The notes under the pieces: model-generated
What the model saw: the letters and a program-made list of their open reading frames with translations, nothing else
What the model was told of the DNA's origin: nothing
The model's database searches: none
Part shown: positions 33,570 to 44,620 of the stretch, piece by piece
Position numbering within the stretch: position 1 is the stretch's first letter
How the letters are laid out: each line of letters begins with the position of its first letter
Source of the DNA: Darksidea phi
Lineage: Eukaryota; Ascomycota; Dothideomycetes; Pleosporales; Lentitheciaceae
Assembly (NCBI GenBank): GCA_030770425.1
Contig: JASJFT010000143.1
Location: 1-64,000 of the forward strand
Length of the DNA stretch: 64,000 nt
Direction: 5' to 3'
Translations under genes and position numbers: made by a program

Positions 33570-34255
33570 ATGGCTATTGGAAACCCCCAAGACATCAGAG
33601 GCACATCGTCTCTCCGCAATGTTGCCCACGCTGCCCATGGCGTGGTGATCTCCATCGCACTCATCATCTGGTTTCCCCTCGGCGTCTTTATTCTGCGCTA
33701 CCTCAAGCATCCGAGTACTGTCCGTTTTCATGCTATTTGGCAATGCTTCGGTCTCTTTCTGTTGGTTATCGGGTTTGGGCTAGGCCTATGGTTGAGCAAC
33801 CTTCAAGGAGGGGTAAGTGCAGGAACTTTTAGCCATGTTCATTACGAAATTCGCGATGCAGATATTGGCAAGAGTAGACTGACATCTTATAGCTGAATAC
33901 AGAAGGCCACGTTATCCTCGGCACTTTCGTCACTGTCCTCTTCCTCCTTCAGCCTCTCATCGGGTGGCTACATCACAAACACTTCGTTGCGAAAGGAACG
34001 AAGAATTATAAACGACAAATTCACGTCTGGCTCGGACGCATCCTCCTTCTTCTTAGCGTTGTCAATGGTGGCACAGGGTTCCAGTTAGCGGACAATACAA
34101 CGGCGGGCGGAATATTATATAGCGTCGTTGCAGTCTTGATGGCTGTCGCGTATTTCGGAGTCTGGTGGTGGTCGAAGAGGAACGCAAAAAGAGAAGCAGA
34201 GAAGAGTGAGGTACAAGAATTAGGGTTGAGAGAACGAGTGCAAGACGGTGCGTAG
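33570..34255 (+). CDS. Cytochrome b561 / ferric reductase-like membrane protein, 201 aa
   Basis: Two exons: 33570-33812 and 33893-34255. The 80-nt intron is GTAAGT...TTATAG, phase 0. There are five hydrophobic helices after a short cytosolic N-terminus. Histidines fit the b561 heme-ligand pattern: AHAAHG in the first core helix, FHAIWQ at the second, GHVILG at the third, and RQIHVWLGR before the fourth, with HHKH on the loop between. No DOMON domain is present in this frame, so it is a bare b561 core, plausibly moving electrons across an internal membrane to ferric or ascorbyl substrates. The tail is charged. Confidence 0.85.
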
Positions 34256-35678
34256 TCTCACAAATACGCTACTTTAAATGCGCTGTATGGTGCAACTATC
34301 TGTGGTTGTTGAGTTGGATTTCCTTTTCTAGCTATTACATTGTCTCGCATAGCGCAGGTTTGGTTTGGCGCCCGTGGTAGTTTGAGATCCGCACCGTTCG
34401 TTATGCCAAGCAAGAGAACATAACAGCAGTCAATAAATGATTCTCTTTCTTCCTTTGGACAGGGATTGGATATTATGTAACTAGTCTCCAAGTAAACTGC
34501 TCCAGCATTGAAAGTTTCAATTCTTCCGCGTGCCGATGTCTTCCCTCGTTTGAATGTGTAGAAGCGAATCAGCTGTTGTTTTTAGATAACACACATGTTC
34601 AAGCCCTCTAAAGTACACTTTAGACTCACGAACGCCTTGGCGCACATCGACAATGAAATAGCGTGTGACTTCTTTCTTTAAATCTTTAAGCCAAGGGCCT
34701 CGTTCAGTGTGTTGTCCGCATCCCTATAGATCTAGCTCTGTGCTTTGTTGGGGCCAAAGGGTAGACAACAACTAGAGCAGCGAGTCTTCTGCCAAGGAAG
34801 AGTGCGGTCAATTGCGTCTACCCTCAAAAACCTTTTGCCTTAAACTGTGCTTCATTTTTTGGTTTAGTCTCTTATCCAAGGTAGGTCGAAGTCTCTCCCG
34901 CAATAAGACTTGGTATGTCTGCAATGTGCCCATCTCCGAGGTAACGTGGTTGGTGTAAGTAAGCACGACCGATGCGCTCGTTTCTTTCACCATGCTTACG
35001 GCCTCTTCTCCGCGCACGCTTCCTTACGACCGCCATGATTCCTGGCCACGCAACGAACACCTTTCTCCGCAACTACGGCTAGATTTTGAGCCTGTAAACT
35101 TAGAGCCAGAGCATGATGAAGACTGAATTGGTGTTAGAGCTAACAGTGTAGCTTGAAAGATGCTGGTATCGCGCAACGTCAATTTTTCGAATTTCTATCA
35201 AGTTGATTATCCGTTATCTAAGTTACACAGCAAGCCTACCTAGCACGTTCATGAATTATGCATAAAACGCTACTAGTGTATATATTAGAAGACAAAGTAT
35301 GATCTGAACGATACATAGAATACTCGCTTCCTTTTAAGAAGCAACAACTGCACTTTGGAAAGCCATTGTAGGTGGCCTAGCTGAACGATTACCCTTATAT
35401 GCATCCTCGATATTTAAGTCTTTCTCAACACCAACGCCTTTACGAATTTCGACTTTAACCGTCAGCTATATCCGATGCCAGTCTGATTGGTGAGGTGTTC
35501 GTATTTCGTATGCACGGACTCTGGGCAGGCCCCAGTACGCAGACGGTACGTCCGTTTAGGGACAACCAAGACAAGGCCAAGTGTAATACATAGAATACGC
35601 ACCACCACACGACTGTGTTCTTCAATTCCCTTCCTCACTCGTCTTTCCCTAACCGTTGCGCCGCCCCCGTTACCAAGT
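34256..35678. other. 1.4-kb intergenic region
   Basis: No supported gene. Open frames are short and random. The last few hundred bases, with a pyrimidine-rich block, are promoter for the gene at 35679. Confidence 0.4.
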
Positions 35679-37001
35679 ATGTCGACCAGCTCCTTGATAA
35701 CTGTATGGCAGACAGAATGGAACGATCCGCCACCGGCTTCGTGCTCAAACCTCGCATGGCCCAGTTACGCCAGCCAAGGTATGTGGGGCGAGGGTTGTGA
35801 TGGAGGCCACGACCTAAGCTGTTATCCATGGGATTCGCGCTCCACTTTCTCGCCCGTCACCGCATGCCCTTCGGGCTGGGGGTCGTTCTCAGCGGAGGCT
35901 ACAGTTAGCCAAAAGGGTGCAGAAGGAGAACTCATATTCCAGTGCTGTCCAGACGGGTACGAGTACAGTATGGTTAGGGATCTGTTTTGGTGCATTGCGT
36001 CAGAGGCAGGAACTTTCTTAGTGCGCTCTTGTGACAATAGATCTCCCGAGTTTTTCCAAACAGTGCTTGCTTCTGGCGATTTGCAAAAGGCGTCGGCGTA
36101 TCCTCTACAGTTGAGGTACAGGGAATCCGATTTGACTGCGCCTAACACGGCATCTGCTAGCACGACGCGCGATGGACCTTTGAACGGCGCAGCGACGACC
36201 ACCCCCTCTGGAAATCGACCACCAAACTCACGCCCATCGAAAAAGTCGGGTCTATCTCTTGGGGTGAAGGCAGCAATTGGAGTCGTTATACCCCTTCTTT
36301 TGCTTGCCTGCATTGCAATTCTGAGCTTCTTCTACAAGCGCAAGAAACGCGCACAGCAACAGGAAACATGGCCTCAGAGCGGGATGAATGAAAGCTATGA
36401 GAAGGCCGAACTTAGTGGTGGAGAAGTGCATGCGCCGATAGGGGCAGATCGAGGAGGAAATTTTCGGCCGTACCCAGAAAAGCCAGAGCTATCGGCAAAC
36501 CACGAGGTAGTTCTGGGAGGACAGCACACTAGGCAGTGGAACGACCAGGTTATCAAGATGCCTGCTGAACTGGGAAATACCCCGAAATTCTACGAACCTC
36601 AGCAGCCTTCTGAAAACGAGTTTCGAACTGGTGTTGAGCAGCCTAGGACAGAGATTGCCTTTACTCCTCCTGAGTTACCCGTTAGCCAGTCACCACAAGA
36701 GCTTTCCAACAACCGAAGCTTCGCCGAGCATTTCAATACCAGGAGCCCGGTCGAACCGCACAGTACCCACGACATAGTTGAGCTTGGCGCTACTCCTAAT
36801 GCCACGGAGCTCAGCAGTAACCAAGCCGGAGTAGAGCCTCAAACCACCACCACATCGCGCGACCAGCTTGCGAGCCATGTGCCCGACTCGATGTCTACTG
36901 CAACAGGACACGATGAGGTACAAGTTGCAGAAGAGCCTCAAGGCTCTGTGCCTGCACCGCCATCACCGAAGAAAACAACAACTACCGTGTGGGGTTGGTA
37001 A
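35679..37001 (+). CDS. Single-pass Cys-rich surface protein (sensor-like), 440 aa
   Basis: The frame is open upstream, but the first ATG is 35679 (MSTSSLITVWQTEW). The N-terminal 145 residues contain about ten cysteines (ASCSNLAWP, GEGCDGGHDLSCYPW, FQCCPDGY). A Ser/Thr/Pro-rich stalk follows (TASASTTRDGPLNG), and then one transmembrane helix (IGVVIPLLLLACIAILSFFY). A basic stop-transfer KRKKR and a Pro/Glu-rich cytosolic tail of about 200 residues complete it. No classical signal peptide is visible from this start, so a 5' exon may be missing. The layout (Cys-rich head, glyco-stalk, one helix, tail) is shared with fungal WSC/Mid2-type wall sensors and other surface proteins. The head is not a WSC domain I can match. 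Confidence 0.7.
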   Translation: MSTSSLITVWQTEWNDPPPASCSNLAWPSYASQGMWGEGCDGGHDLSCYPWDSRSTFSPVTACPSGWGSFSAEATVSQKGAEGELIFQCCPDGYEYSMVRDLFWCIASEAGTFLVRSCDNRSPEFFQTVLASGDLQKASAYPLQLRYRESDLTAPNTASASTTRDGPLNGAATTTPSGNRPPNSRPSKKSGLSLGVKAAIGVVIPLLLLACIAILSFFYKRKKRAQQQETWPQSGMNESYEKAELSGGEVHAPIGADRGGNFRPYPEKPELSANHEVVLGGQHTRQWNDQVIKMPAELGNTPKFYEPQQPSENEFRTGVEQPRTEIAFTPPELPVSQSPQELSNNRSFAEHFNTRSPVEPHSTHDIVELGATPNATELSSNQAGVEPQTTTTSRDQLASHVPDSMSTATGHDEVQVAEEPQGSVPAPPSPKKTTTTVWGW

Positions 37002-38805
37002 TTGTTCACGAAGGGGGAAGAAGAATGTGTAGCGTCGCTGGATCAAAAGACTTTTGGCAAGCTTGCAAAAGTCTCCTGGATAGACTTTTTACTCGCGCCA
37101 GCTGTTTGATGCCACAAATCGCGACTTTGCTGTCCACAGTGGCGTCTTGAGATCAAGTTGGTGATGTCTATCGCTCTTCACCGCGAGGCTAGTAACGACG
37201 ATTGGGCTCGATCCGGGAAAACCAGCATATGATTGCTGCGTTTAAGGTGTTCTTGGCTCGCTGTAACCTAACGGAGAGATACAGTGTCTCGCATTCCCGC
37301 CTCGCTGGAATTGGAACGATACTAGGGTTTCCGAGAAGTCCAAAACATGGTACACTAGCAGCGAGCACATCCCACATAACTTGAAGATAGAGACGCATGG
37401 AATCAGTGAAACCAACAGAAGTGCGTGCATGGTGGTCAATCTACTTTGTATATACCTTCCATGGTACCAACATGGGGCTAGTGCTGCAGGTACGGACATG
37501 CGTGCATATCGTGTCCGGGTAGAGCGATCGCGAAATTGCATGAGCCAGATGCTCCGCGTTCTAGCCGGAGACAGCTCACATAGCTCCAATCAAACCCTGT
37601 AAGCTGGTTGAGGAGCGAGAATGGAGGGGCGGGCCGAGGAATTGTCATGACAGTCTAGCCACACATGCGGGACGTTCAATATAACTTGTTTGGTGTATTC
37701 CAGAGCGTCTCAGATCATCTGAGGATGAGTTTGGAAAGATATTGCGACTGGATGTGCCGTAACGCAATGCTGCATAAGCGTACCTATAATGCACGCGTTA
37801 TAGTCTGTGCGCCAGAGGTCGAGCCTTGATCAAATCGACACCGGGAAAGAAGCGGTGTTACCGTGCAGGACAATGGCGTGCGAGATATGAGTAAAAAATA
37901 CAGAACTTCGAGGAATTTCTGCATCCTATGGGCCGGATACCGATACCAAAATGGCTGATTTGGTGGCTATGGGCAGTCTTGTGGGTTTGGGGGTATTGTG
38001 ACTGGTAGTTTCCGGTTTCAACCGCGCTCGTCGTGGGATGAACTCTGCATCAAGCTCGTGATAATACTCATTGCATACAGCAACCAAAGGAACTTTCTCG
38101 TATGTGTAGTCTTTAGTTCAGCAGCGCGAGCAATCGTGGATGAGATCCTCAACAACAACTGAGACCATCCAATTTTAGAGGTTGGACGAAGAATATGAAC
38201 TGCCGACCGTATTCAATACAGCAATGGTTGATAGATGGCAAAGATCGTAGTTGTGTTTGGCCTAAATCTCTTTCCCATCGCACTGCGCAAAAACGCTCCA
38301 CAACCGGTAGTGGAGGAATGAGTCTTCCCTTGCCTTAATCTGATATACTGCAATTGATGCTCTCGAAACTTGGTCCACGAAGCATGATGGCTGATGGCCA
38401 TTGGAGCAGATGCTTTTAAGTGGGTGACTTATCCGCTGCTGTATGGAGTCATAGCTGTAGCTTCCACTATCCAGACGGTCGGTAATGCTCAACCGGAGAC
38501 CGGGTGCGTGGGCGAAGTTGAGAAAGTTAATCGAACGCTACCAGGCTGAGCATAACTGCCAAGCTTAGAGCTCTCATTTTTGGGGTCGCAATGCAGGATT
38601 CTGTTGGGAACGTGTGATGGATTAGGATATAGTGAAAGGTAATTGCATGCATGATGCATCGACTCGTCGTCCGGAGTTCAAGGAGTGAGTAGACTCTTGG
38701 GCAGTGCCGAGAAAGTGTAAAGTCGGTGGGCTAGTGGTGGAAAATAAAGGTTCTCCATCATAACTCTTCTCAATAAGCCTCGAACCATCTAAGAAGGTAT
38801 TCAGG
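37002..38805. other. 1.8-kb intergenic region
   Basis: No gene supported on either strand. It leads into the GH45 pseudogene and includes its former promoter. Confidence 0.4.
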
Positions 38806-40485
38806 ATGCTTCTTCCGTTGTTCCTTCTTGGTGCTAATGCAGCTCACAGCGCTGTCAAAGGAACCGGTGCCACGACGCGAGGCTGGTCTTGCTGCAAGAA
38901 CTCTTGTTCGTGGAGCAACAAGACTCGTGTGGATAAGCCTGTCCTCAGCTGCGATGGCCAGAACGATGCTTTGACCAATTCTGCCCGAAGGGATGGGTGC
39001 GAGAGCGGAGGTATGATGCCACGTCCGTATATGTGACGCTATCCTGAAGTGTACTTAGGGGGTGCATTTGGTTGCTCTAATCTCAGTCCACGGGCAGCTA
39101 GTAATGACCTAGCATACGGATGGGCTGGCGTCAATCTTGTCGCAAGCAACGAGAGTTCCTGGTGTTGCTCTTGTCACGCGTAATCATTCGCATTTGATTA
39201 GGGGAACATACACTGACATAAACAGGCTCACCTCCACCTCGGACTCGGTTAGTAGGAAAAAGATGATTGTCCAATTACTAATACTGGAAATGATCTCGTA
39301 GACGATCAGTCCGACTTGGCCATTCCCGGTGGAGGCCAAGGAGCCACACAGGGGCGAGTCTAAGTTGGTTATTTCTAGAATCAGTGTTGATCCCGGTAGG
39401 TGCAGCAAAGACCAGTGGATGCGGGGTCGCCGAGGGGGTGGCCACTGCACAGCCCCACTAAATGCTGCTGCCTAGTGACGCGCGAAAAGTTTGCCTGCGC
39501 GAACCAATACGCTCAACGATCGACTGTGGGCTCCTGAATTTACGCTTTCATCAACACACGCGCATACTGCACTACAATTTGAAGCGTTCATTGGCTGTTT
39601 TTGCTGAGCCGTCAACTGCATGTAATCACAACCCATCGCGACAAAATGCCACGCACTCCCAAAGCCGTTGAAGGGTGGCTACTGGCGTTTCGACTGGTTC
39701 CGTAATGCCAATAAGTCCCCGATGATTAATCTAATAAGATGAAGAGTAAACGGCACAGATAAACCGACTCTAACGTCGGAGAAGGTAACATACCCTGAGG
39801 CTCTCTCTTATATCTCGGGTTGCCGAAGAAACGGCGGCCCAGTGCCTGGGAAGAACACTCCATCAGCCACACCCACAAAGTCTGCTCCCACTGCGTCCGG
39901 GACCATAGCTCTTGGGGGACAGTGCGATGGTAAGACGTACACGGGCCCAACAGTTTGTGTCCGGGGTCTGTATGTACGTTCTTAAATGAGAACACTAACC
40001 ACTGTCTTCCCGACCCAGCGGGCACAGGAACGACACTAACGACGACTTCAACGCCGACTGCGCAGCCGACGATTGCTGAACCTTGGGATCAGTACAGAGG
40101 TAAGCAATACCCTAATACTTCCACTATTCTTGATCACTCATAAACGCAGGTCGCGGATGGACAGAACCGACAGATGCAAGGACTCGGTATGTATTCGGTT
40201 CGACGAATTTTAATAGTAAGCTCGACACCGTCTCCGGCTACAACTTCACGTCCTGTTGGTAGTAATTTCAGGTCAACGCGGACATTCGCCCGTCCTCCGA
40301 TCACCTGGCCGGGCGCGACCACGTCGACCAAGCCGACAACGCCAGTGCCCACCGGCTCCGCTCAGTTGTATGATCAGTGCGGTGGGAACACCCGGACCGG
40401 AATTACTAGAGGCGCTCCTGGACTGGTGTGCACGATCCAGAATGAGTGCTTTTCCATCTGTCGGAAAGCGAAGTTCCTCTTGTAG
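38806..40485 (+). pseudogene. Decayed GH45 endoglucanase with CBM1 remnants
   Basis: Starts well: ATG 38806, a signal peptide (MLLPLFLLGANAAHS), then the GH45 hallmark region TTRGWSCCKNSC. In active enzymes this reads TRYWDCCKPSC; the catalytic Asp is Ser here. Introns 39011-39058 and 39180-39225 splice in frame through SNDLAYGWAGVNL, SSWCCSCHA and KKMIVQ, all GH45 landmarks. Near 39,273-39,278 one base is missing. The expected frame (NTGNDLVDDQSDLAIPGGGQ) continues out of phase to a stop, and further stops follow. At about 39,913-40,020 a CBM1 (GQCDGKTYTGPTVC ... NENTNHCLP) is split by another frameshift. Degraded CBM1-like modules recur at about 40,090-40,235 (PWDQYRGRGW) and 40,370-40,480 (YDQCGG), joined by Thr/Pro linkers. 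The intact enzyme would have been a secreted cellulase. Confidence 0.8.
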
Positions 40486-41057
40486 TATGCAACTGTTCAA
40501 ATTGGAGACAGTTTTGGGAAAGTAATGCAGAAGGCATTTTCTAGCATAGTACTATGGAAGTCTGTGTGGGACGGATAAAGAAGCGAAGTGGTCCGTGCCA
40601 AGTCTCTTGGAACTCTTGAAGAATGCGATGTTTCTATCGCCGGTGAACTTTTTTAATAGCCCTAGCGAAGTTTTCTTAAGCCATTAAATGGAGTTCAGCA
40701 GTAAGAGGTCCTGAAGCTACGGTGCCTTTACCGCCCTTTTACACCCATCTCGCTGAATCCTCCCAGGCTTCCAGTCATACACGCTATGCTGAAAATGGAA
40801 GCATTCTGCGCCCGGGGATGTATTAGCGAAACGCGTGTCCCCGTGCTTTAATGTCGCTGCTATACTATAAAACCAGAGTTACTCCCCTTTTATTCAGCCG
40901 TTAACTTCTGCTCCATCTCTTGAATTCTCTATCGTCTTCACCTTAATAACTCCTTAAGTCCTAATATTCACTCAGCTCCTCCAGCCCACCTCGAACCACA
41001 CACTTCCACCTCGAACTTCGACTTCACATAACGCAACAACCATCAAATAGAACAATC
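40486..41057. other. Intergenic region, promoter of the DUF4267 gene
   Basis: Contains a TATACTATAAAACC string (40,860-40,873) and pyrimidine-rich runs (CTCCATCTCTTG, TTCCACCTCG) before ATG 41058, as expected for a strongly expressed fungal gene. No other feature seen. Confidence 0.45.
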
Positions 41058-41450
41058 ATGGGTATCTCGCGCCACCCCGCTCTTCCATGGGTGTCTTCCT
41101 TCTTCGGCACCTTCTTCCTCGGCTTTGGGTGCGCATACATGTTCTGGCCCCGGGAAGCATTCCCTACGTTCGGCTTTCCCAGCCCCACTACTCGCGCCGA
41201 CCTCGAACTCATGGACGCTGTGATGGTGCTGTTCGGAGCAAAAGATATGTTCGTGGGGGTGTCGATTTTAGCGGCCACCTGGCTCGGCAATAGAAAGACT
41301 GCGGGCGTGCTTTTGGCGGCGGGGAGTTTATGTGCAGGTGTTGATGGGTATGTGGTTAACAGATTCACGGGGACGGGCGAGTGGAACCATTGGGGATATG
41401 GATCTGTTATGGGGGTTGTTGGTTTGATTATGACTGATTTATTGGGATAA
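41058..41450 (+). CDS. DUF4267 family small membrane protein, 130 aa
   Basis: Single exon, ATG 41058. Four hydrophobic segments cover most of the protein: WVSSFFGTFFLGFGCAYMF; MDAVMVLFGAKDMFVGVSIL; TAGVLLAAGSLCAGVDGYVV; and YGSVMGVVGLIMTDLLG. The pattern, with a conserved-looking GAKD turn and a DG in helix three, fits the fungal DUF4267 family. The molecular function of that family is unknown. Length agrees with the family. Confidence 0.75.
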   Translation: MGISRHPALPWVSSFFGTFFLGFGCAYMFWPREAFPTFGFPSPTTRADLELMDAVMVLFGAKDMFVGVSILAATWLGNRKTAGVLLAAGSLCAGVDGYVVNRFTGTGEWNHWGYGSVMGVVGLIMTDLLG

Positions 41451-41906
41451 TAGATGGATAACGAGACGAGTGATACGGTAGTGGTAGAGCACTTAATTAG
41501 CAGGAAGGTTGCACTCTCTAAAAACTGCAAGCGCCAGGGAGGAGGAAGAGCTGGGCAATGCAAGAATGGGAACCAGGATATAACATCAACCACCAAAAAG
41601 AAGCATGATGTCTTCTCATACGGATGTATTCAATGAATCTCTTCTCTAGGTCGAACTGAAGCAATTTTTACCTGTCGCTTACCTATGAGCAGGCGGCCCT
41701 TCCTAATTGTTGCAAGGAAAGCGCGTTAGAACATGTTGTTATACGCACTTGCCACGTTCCCGCACGCGCTCCGCTCGCCTATATTCAGATGTTGTGTCTC
41801 CACTCTATCCAACTCTCTCACCTAGCATCGACCCTACGTACTGTTTGCCCAATAGCTATTTATTTTACCAGCCTTCCTCAAACACTTCTCATACAACCCT
41901 TACAGA
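41451..41906. other. Intergenic region
   Basis: Promoter-sized gap before the peroxidase. No element recognised beyond pyrimidine-rich leader sequence. Confidence 0.35.
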
Positions 41907-43175
41907 ATGAAGATCTTCAATTACACTACTATTAGCGCTACGTTCTTCAGCCTCTCTTCCGCGTATGGCTTCGACCCCAACGCTCAGCGCATCGACGTAA
42001 GCGGAGCCCACAAGTTCATCCAGCCTAGACCGAAGGACTATCGCGGCCCCTGTCCAGGCTTGAATGCGCTCGCGAATCACGGCTACATTCCGAGAAATGG
42101 CGTCGCCTCTATCGATGAGCTGATCAACGCAACAGTTCGGGTATTTGGTATGAGCGAGGACCAAGCAGCTCTAGCGGCATATTACAGCACCGCCTTTGCG
42201 GTATCGCCCGACCTAAACCACATCTCGATCGGTGCAGCTCTGAACGGAGGAGTCCGTGCCGATCCTAGCGTCCGGCTCAGAATCCGACCGCAAGGGCTCA
42301 ATTTCCCGCACACGGGTCTCGAGCATGATGCTTCTGCAACACGTCTTGATAGGTATCAATCAGGGTCCGAAGACGAGCGGAATGGCAACAGCCACGACCT
42401 TTCTTTGCCTCTTTTCGAGCAGCTCCTTGATCGACAGAAAAATGTACCGGGTCACAGAGTCAACTACAACATCAAAGTCCTCGCAGATCATCGACTCCAA
42501 CGACATCAAGACAGCATTCGGCAAGACGCATTGTTCTTCCTCCAACCCTTCGGTGGTCTATTTCTAAATGGCAATAAATACGCTCTGATCTACCGAGCTT
42601 TCGCCAATCACAGCGTCGATCACCCCATGGGTCGTCTCGACCGTAACACCCTCATGTCTTTCTTTGGTGTGGAGGCTGATCGCGGTCGCGGCCGCGGTCG
42701 CAACAAACTCAAGTACAACCGAGGTGGTGAACGCATCCCGGATTTCTGGTATCGTCGGCCTCTTGATAGCCCGTATGACCTGAAGAAGTCGAACGACGAT
42801 CTTCTCCAAATGGCGCGGTACCATCCTGAGCTCATCGACGAGTATGGCATCGGCGGAAACGTGCACGGCATCAACAGCCATAAGTCTGTCTCGATCGATC
42901 TCCTCACGAACGGATCGTACACCAAAGACACCATTCGCGATGGTTACAACCTCTCATGCCTAGGCTTCTTGGCCAGCTCGCAACTCGCACCGAACTGGCT
43001 AACTAGATACTACGACAACTTCGCGACGACTGTTGTGCCGCGATTGTTGGCGAAGCTGCCACCTCTCATCGCCGACTTGAACTGTCCCAGGTTGAATGCA
43101 ACGATTGACGAAAGGGTACTTGCAATGTTCCCAGGATACGTCGCAAGCATACCTCAAGGTCATGATGAGTATTGA
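41907..43175 (+). CDS. Secreted heme-thiolate peroxidase (chloroperoxidase / unspecific peroxygenase family), 422 aa
   Basis: Single exon, ATG 41907. A signal peptide is visible (MKIFNYTTISATFFSLSSAYG). The family's proximal heme motif PCP is at 48-50, in GPCPGLNALANHGY; Cys49 is the heme-iron thiolate. The distal acid-base motif EHD is at 139-141 (LEHDASATR). The rest (PDLNHISIG, HPELIDEYGIGGN) is consistent with heme haloperoxidases and UPOs. These secreted enzymes use H2O2 to oxygenate or halogenate organic substrates. A Gly/Arg-rich insert (RGRGRGRNKLKYNRG) at about 260 is unusual. Length is somewhat greater than short UPOs. It is convergent with the next gene. Confidence 0.9.
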   Translation: MKIFNYTTISATFFSLSSAYGFDPNAQRIDVSGAHKFIQPRPKDYRGPCPGLNALANHGYIPRNGVASIDELINATVRVFGMSEDQAALAAYYSTAFAVSPDLNHISIGAALNGGVRADPSVRLRIRPQGLNFPHTGLEHDASATRLDRYQSGSEDERNGNSHDLSLPLFEQLLDRQKNVPGHRVNYNIKVLADHRLQRHQDSIRQDALFFLQPFGGLFLNGNKYALIYRAFANHSVDHPMGRLDRNTLMSFFGVEADRGRGRGRNKLKYNRGGERIPDFWYRRPLDSPYDLKKSNDDLLQMARYHPELIDEYGIGGNVHGINSHKSVSIDLLTNGSYTKDTIRDGYNLSCLGFLASSQLAPNWLTRYYDNFATTVVPRLLAKLPPLIADLNCPRLNATIDERVLAMFPGYVASIPQGHDEY

Positions 43176-43488
43176 GGCCATGGTGGAGCGGTCATAAGTC
43201 ATTGGTACACCTGGATTCCGAAAAACCTATAGTTCTCGCAGACAGTACAGTTCTCTCGCGCTATCACCAGATTGTATGCTGAGCAAAGAATTCCAAATTT
43301 TAGTTTTCATTCCCCTAGTAGTTCCCCAAAACCCAGCTGTTTCCCCGTGATGTAAAAAAGTAATTTAATGAAGGAGGTAAGAAAAGAAAATCTGATGTCA
43401 TAATTCGTTGCCGTAGATGGACTCCTAACCTTCGCTCCCCATCAGCGTTCTTCACCTGTGACCCACAGTCCCCATGTCCAGTCATCGA
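43176..43488. other. Convergent intergenic region
   Basis: Shared 3' flank of two convergent genes. No feature other than presumable polyadenylation sequence. Confidence 0.35.
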
Positions 43489-44620
43489 TCAAGTTCCACG
43501 CATCGCCAATGCCATCCACTGAACCATAGTCGCATACATCAACGGTGTCATATGCTCCACTTTCTTATCCTTGTTCTCATGCCCGTGTTCATGCCCGTGC
43601 TCATGCTTGTGCTCATGCTCGTGGTCAGCAGGGCAATGGCAATGGCAACCATTATCATGCAACAGGCGTATCTTATCACGGGTCGCCGCATCCATGGTCG
43701 ACGGATCATCAACGCCCCGAAAAATCTCCATGGGATGATCAGACGTATCGATATCCAGCCTGTGACCGACACTCGCGACGGCCTCGTGACATTTCTTGAA
43801 GTGCGCTAAGATAGCCGCGCAATCCTCCTCTGACCCGGGCGCAAAGTAGACCAGAGACATGACGAAGGGGAGATCGCCAGCACCTGCCTCTTGCAGTTTC
43901 TCTTTCTCGGTCAGGTCATTGTACTGGATGAAGCCCGCGGGGTCAGCCGAAGAGATGATGGGGTAGCCGAAGGCTTTGCCGACGTCCAAGCGGCTCGTTT
44001 TCTTCTCGGGGTGGGGGATGAAGAAGATGGATTCGACTAGCTTCCAGTGCTCGGATTGCATGTCGGCAAACATCCACTGATGTTGGAAGTAGTCGTCCTC
44101 ATTCTCGGTATAGGGGACAGGGTGCTTGATCTTGCGCAGCGTGAAGCCGTATGCTTCGAGTTTGTGCTCGTGCATGATGGGCTGGAGGACTTTCTTGACG
44201 AGGCGGTCGATGATCTTGTTGGCTCGTGGTTCACAAGTGTAAGATATGGGGGAGAAGAGAGTGCAAGGTTTGAGGCCTTTGAGCGTGAGGACGAGCTTTA
44301 TGTGCTTGCGTTGGACGAATACTGTATTGCGGTTGAGCTTGGTGTCGTTGTTCCCAGCGGCTTTGCCGAGGATGGCATGGTCGGAGTTGGAGAGGTTGAG
44401 GAAGAAGGCACGCTCGCGGACAGTGTATTGCTCGAAGACCTTCTTCACGAGTGCGTCGAACTCGCTGTCGCGATCACGGTGGGCGTGGACCAGCTTGTCG
44501 TCAACGGATAGCCCCTTCATGAGTTCCTAGGTTCGAGTTAGATGAGTGTTCGCTGCATGAGGGCAGACCTGTCGTAAACTGTACCTCTGCTGTCTTTGTC
44601 ATGTCGTCCTTGTGTGACAT
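43489..44620 (-). CDS. Hypothetical protein with His-rich C-terminal tail, 357 aa
   Basis: Two exons: 44620-44585 (12 residues, MSHKDDMTKTAE) and 44526-43489. The 58-nt intron is GTACAG...CCTAG with branch TCTAACTC, phase 0. The body mixes beta- and helix-forming segments without a recognised domain (KLVLTLKGLKPCTLFSPISY; FVMSLVYFAPGSEEDCAAIL). Near residue 300 comes NGCHCHCPAD, followed by about 18 residues of alternating His/Glu/Lys/Gly and then Lys-rich sequence, a likely metal-binding tail. Soluble; no signal peptide. Function unknown; a metal buffer or chaperone role is only a guess from the tail. Confidence 0.65.

Noticed and set aside
43474..43809. Plus-strand frame with Met/Val/Leu repeats resembling a membrane protein
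   Set aside because: It is the complement of the His-rich tail codons of the minus-strand gene, so the hydrophobic repeats are an artefact.
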